Assembly (NCBI RefSeq): GCF_041154485.1
Contig: NZ_AP028669.1
Coordinates: 3,410,001 to 3,474,000 of the forward strand
From: Variovorax sp. V93
GTDB lineage: Bacteria > Pseudomonadota > Gammaproteobacteria > Burkholderiales > Burkholderiaceae_C
Length of the DNA: 64,000 bases
Direction: 5' to 3'
A program made the position numbers and the translations under genes. Below are positions 62,048-64,000 of this stretch, piece by piece (position 1 is the stretch's first letter; each line of letters starts with the position of its first letter). The notes under the pieces are model-generated. The model made no database searches and was not told where the DNA came from. It worked only from the letters and a program-made list of their open reading frames with translations.

Positions 62048-62952
62048 TCGCGCAGCGAGCGATGGGTGAGCGCCATGAAGAGCTGCTCGAGATCGTGGCG
62101 GCCGAACTCGGCGTGGCGCACCTCGATGCCTTCGGCTTCCAGGGCCGCCAGCACGGGACCGGGTCCGGTGCCTTCGCGCAGGTGGATGCGCCAGTGCACG
62201 CCGCCCTGCTCCACCGCACCGAAGCGCGAGAGCCTCTGCGCGTCGAGCCCGTCGGCCGCCAGCGTGAGCAGCATGGCGCTCTTCGACAGCAGCTGTTCGA
62301 GCGAGCCTTCGCGCAGCACGCGGCCATGGTCGAGGATGGCCACGCGGTCGGCAATGGCCTCGATCTCCTCCATGTAGTGCGAGGCATAGATCACCGCCGC
62401 GCCCTGCTGCGCCAGGCTCTTGATGGCGTCGAGGATGAAGGCGCGCGACTGCGGATCGACGCCCACCGTGGGCTCGTCGAACAGCATCAGCTCGGGCTCG
62501 GGCAACAAGGCGATGGCAAGGTTAAGGCGGCGCTTGAGGCCGCCCGAGAGCCGCTCGGCGCGCACGCCGGCAAATTGCTCGAGCTGGGCGAAGTGCGTAC
62601 AGGCCTCGATGCGCGCCTTCCTGCGCGCACCGGCCAGGCCGCCCGCCGCGGCGAAGCATGCGAGGTTCTCGGCCACCGTGAGCATCGGATAGAAGGCCTG
62701 GTCCTGCGGCGCCACCGCGATGCGCGTGGGGGTCTTGGCGCGCACCTGCTGCAGCAGCTGGCCGTCGATGCGGATCTCGCCCGACTGCACCGCGAGCGCA
62801 CCCGACAAGTGCGAGATCAGCGTGGTCTTGCCCGCGCCGTTGGGGCCGAGCAAACCCATCACGCAGCCTCGGGGCACCGCGAGCGAGACGCCGGCCAGCG
62901 CGGCGGCGTCGGCGTGCGGATAGCGGTGGCCGAGGTTCTTCAGTTCGAGCAT
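62044..62952 (-). CDS. ABC transporter ATP-binding protein
   Basis: The 302-residue protein shows Walker A GPNGAGKT (36-43), signature LSGGLKRRLNLAIAL, Walker B LMLFDEPTVGVD, and the switch His in YASHYMEE. The signature and length match the export ATPases of the ABC-2 group. It pairs with the permease downstream. The start follows a 353-bp gap with an inverted-repeat element between it and the BtrH-like gene, while all other genes of this unit overlap. Confidence 0.92.
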   Translation of the reverse strand: MLELKNLGHRYPHADAAALAGVSLAVPRGCVMGLLGPNGAGKTTLISHLSGALAVQSGEIRIDGQLLQQVRAKTPTRIAVAPQDQAFYPMLTVAENLACFAAAGGLAGARRKARIEACTHFAQLEQFAGVRAERLSGGLKRRLNLAIALLPEPELMLFDEPTVGVDPQSRAFILDAIKSLAQQGAAVIYASHYMEEIEAIADRVAILDHGRVLREGSLEQLLSKSAMLLTLAADGLDAQRLSRFGAVEQGGVHWRIHLREGTGPGPVLAALEAEGIEVRHAEFGRHDLEQLFMALTHRSLRD

Positions 62953-63305
62953 CGGGCTGTCGCCTGGTCAGGGCGGTGTTGTTCTTGCCGCTCTTGTTCG
63001 GGGCGCTGTTGTTCAGGGCGCGTGCACAGGCCACCGGGTACTCCCCTCCGCGAATGTCCCCCGGCTTCGCCTCCTCCTTTATTTCGCTGCGGGGAGCACC
63101 CGATGCCCTGTGCACGAGGGCACGCTGCTGGTGCGCCGCTGATCAACGACCGCTCCGCATAACGCTCTCGTCGATGGGGTGCCTTGCGCAGCGAAATAAA
63201 GGAGGAGGCCGCAGGCCGGGGGACATTCGCGGAGCAAGGTACCCCGTCGGCGGGAGCGCGCCCTGAGTGTCCTTCCACGCGACGAACGGAAAAACAAGCC
63301 TTCAT
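62953..63305. other. 353-bp gap inside the biosynthetic operon
   Basis: The gap lies between the BtrH-like gene and the ABC ATPase gene, both on the minus strand. It holds a 254-bp inverted-repeat element (63013-63266) and two short T-rich direct copies of TTGTTC near 62985-63013. No supported gene is seen; short open frames there read through the repeat arms on both strands. Confidence 0.7.
63013..63266. mobile_element. MITE-like inverted-repeat element
   Basis: The outer ends TCAGGGCGCG (63013-63022) and CGCGCCCTGA (63257-63266) are exact 10-bp inverted repeats. Inside, long arms at about 63036-63091 and 63187-63244 pair over about 45 bp (for example CGCGAATGTCCCCCGG with CCGGGGGACATTCGCG), with small mismatches and a 3-base indel. 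The centre of about 95 bp has no gene. A transcript would fold into a very long hairpin. No clear target-site duplication is seen at the ends. It could be a dispersed non-autonomous element or an intergenic repeat of the genus. Confidence 0.65.
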
Positions 63306-64000
63306 TCAGGCAACAGCGGCCTTGAGGTCGCGAAAGAAGGTTTCTTCCTGCTGCGCCTGCTCGCGCAGCTTGCCGGCCAGCGCCGCGGGATCGACCGGCT
63401 CGCGGCCCTTCACCATGCGCGCCGCCTTGAGCGCGAAGGCGCGCCAGCCATCGCCGATGGCGATCAGCCGCTCGGACATCTGCTGCAGCTGCGGCTTGTC
63501 GAGCAACTGCGCCGCCTCCTGCAGGAAGCCCGCGTAGATGAAGCGGAAGCCCGCCCCGCCCGTGCCGATTTCTTCCTGCATGCGCACCACGTGGCCGATG
63601 AAATCGACGCTGCGCGGATCGGACGGCGACAGCTTCTGCATGCGCCGGGCCAGCGTGCGCATGCCGCGCACGCCGACGATGGGGATCGGCGCGAGCATGG
63701 TGCGCACCGTCTTGCGGATCGCCTTGGTCACCGAGACCGCGTCAACCGTCTTGCGCTCGATGGCCTGCGGGTAGTACATGAGGCCCTTGGGCGCGAGCAC
63801 GCCCTTGGCGAAGCGCGCACGCGAAAGATCGGCGCTGGCGCAGCGCACCGGCTCTTCGAACACCGGATCGCTGATCAGGTAGTCGTCGCCCTCCTTGCCG
63901 TACACCAGCAGGTTGTGCGCGTTGAAGTGGAAGCGCATGTTGGGCGGAAAGTACGGCAGCCAGTAGACCGAGGTCTGCAGCCCCACGATCTGCCCGCCCG
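63306..64000 (-). CDS. BtrH/DUF4872-like protein, N-terminus outside the window
   Basis: About 231 residues of the C-terminal part are present, open to the right edge. GGQIVGLQTSVYWLPYFPP in parts, FNAHNLLVYGKEGDDYLISDP in parts and AFALKAARMVKGREP are consistent with the BtrH N-terminal domain plus DUF4872 region. In the butirosin pathway BtrH moves an acyl group from a carrier protein to the antibiotic. With the ACP downstream this protein could act as an acyltransferase on the product of this operon. The catalytic Cys/His of the N-terminal part, if present, is not visible. Confidence 0.7.
   Translation of the reverse strand, partial: GGQIVGLQTSVYWLPYFPPNMRFHFNAHNLLVYGKEGDDYLISDPVFEEPVRCASADLSRARFAKGVLAPKGLMYYPQAIERKTVDAVSVTKAIRKTVRTMLAPIPIVGVRGMRTLARRMQKLSPSDPRSVDFIGHVVRMQEEIGTGGAGFRFIYAGFLQEAAQLLDKPQLQQMSERLIAIGDGWRAFALKAARMVKGREPVDPAALAGKLREQAQQEETFFRDLKAAVA

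Noticed and set aside
62940..63305. Short open frames on both strands through the inverted-repeat element
   Set aside because: Their coding sequence is the repeat arms themselves, the two strands give similar peptides, and there is no ribosome site or family match.

Overview
The window is GC-rich, densely coded DNA that looks like a chromosomal segment of a betaproteobacterium of the order Burkholderiales, most like Variovorax or a related Comamonadaceae genus. This is an inference from gene content: Bug/TctC-type solute-binding proteins beside a TctDE two-component system, a beta-ketoadipate branch under an IclR-type regulator, cydDCABX, an etfBA/long acyl-CoA dehydrogenase block, and many ATGA/GTGA start-stop overlaps. 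I saw no rRNA, tRNA, CRISPR array, phage gene or transposase.

Layout. (1) 1-2291: a DUF1800 protein cut by the window edge, a small secreted protein and a DsbA/FrnE-like thioredoxin-fold protein. (2) 2330-15281: a catabolic regulon for hydroaromatic compounds (shikimate/quinate type). It holds two atypical AroE-like dehydrogenases, a TRAP transporter (dctQMP), pcaB, pcaC, pcaD, two MFS transporters and a fused 3-dehydroshikimate dehydratase (quiC), with a divergent IclR regulator. Two sites matching the PcaR-type operator (5725-5743 and 14406-14420) head the two transcription units. The ring-cleavage dioxygenase pcaGH and the last steps pcaIJ/pcaF are absent. (3) 15366-19536: two Bug/TctC binding proteins flank tctD-tctE, without tctAB. 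(4) 20155-24154: a ribose/fructose-type sugar ABC transporter with a ROK repressor. (5) 24155-28435: an AT-rich island, a poly-glycine lipoprotein and a Tat-exported metallophosphoesterase. (6) 28550-32474: an MFS transporter overlapping aroC, a small coiled-coil protein, an overlapping arsR/SRPBCC pair and a cupin. (7) 32482-37786: L-rhamnonate catabolism (dehydratase, MFS importer, SDR, FAH-family hydrolase) with a divergent LysR regulator. (8) 37861-44825: cytochrome bd operon cydDCABX, including a 49-residue CydX, plus a GbsR/MarR-type regulator. A shared 16-bp palindrome lies in front of both the regulator and cydD.

(9) 44987-50769: an acyltransferase-3 protein, a nitronate monooxygenase, an acyl-CoA dehydrogenase and etfBA. 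Together the last three suggest a flavin-linked oxidation block feeding electrons to ETF. (10) 50908-58998: MscS-type channel, histone-deacetylase-like hydrolase, MoxR/DUF58/TgpA operon, MltB and an HD-domain protein. (11) 59030-64000: part of a small biosynthetic operon reading leftward and leaving the window at the right edge: a BtrH-like protein, an ABC exporter pair, an acyl carrier protein, a ketosynthase and a small ketosynthase-like protein. A 254-bp inverted-repeat element sits inside this otherwise tightly overlapped operon.

The items most worth follow-up are the pca/shikimate regulon with its matched operators and unusual AroE paralogues, the BtrH/ACP/ketosynthase/ABC operon with a ketosynthase lacking one catalytic His, and the cyd regulator-operator pairing.
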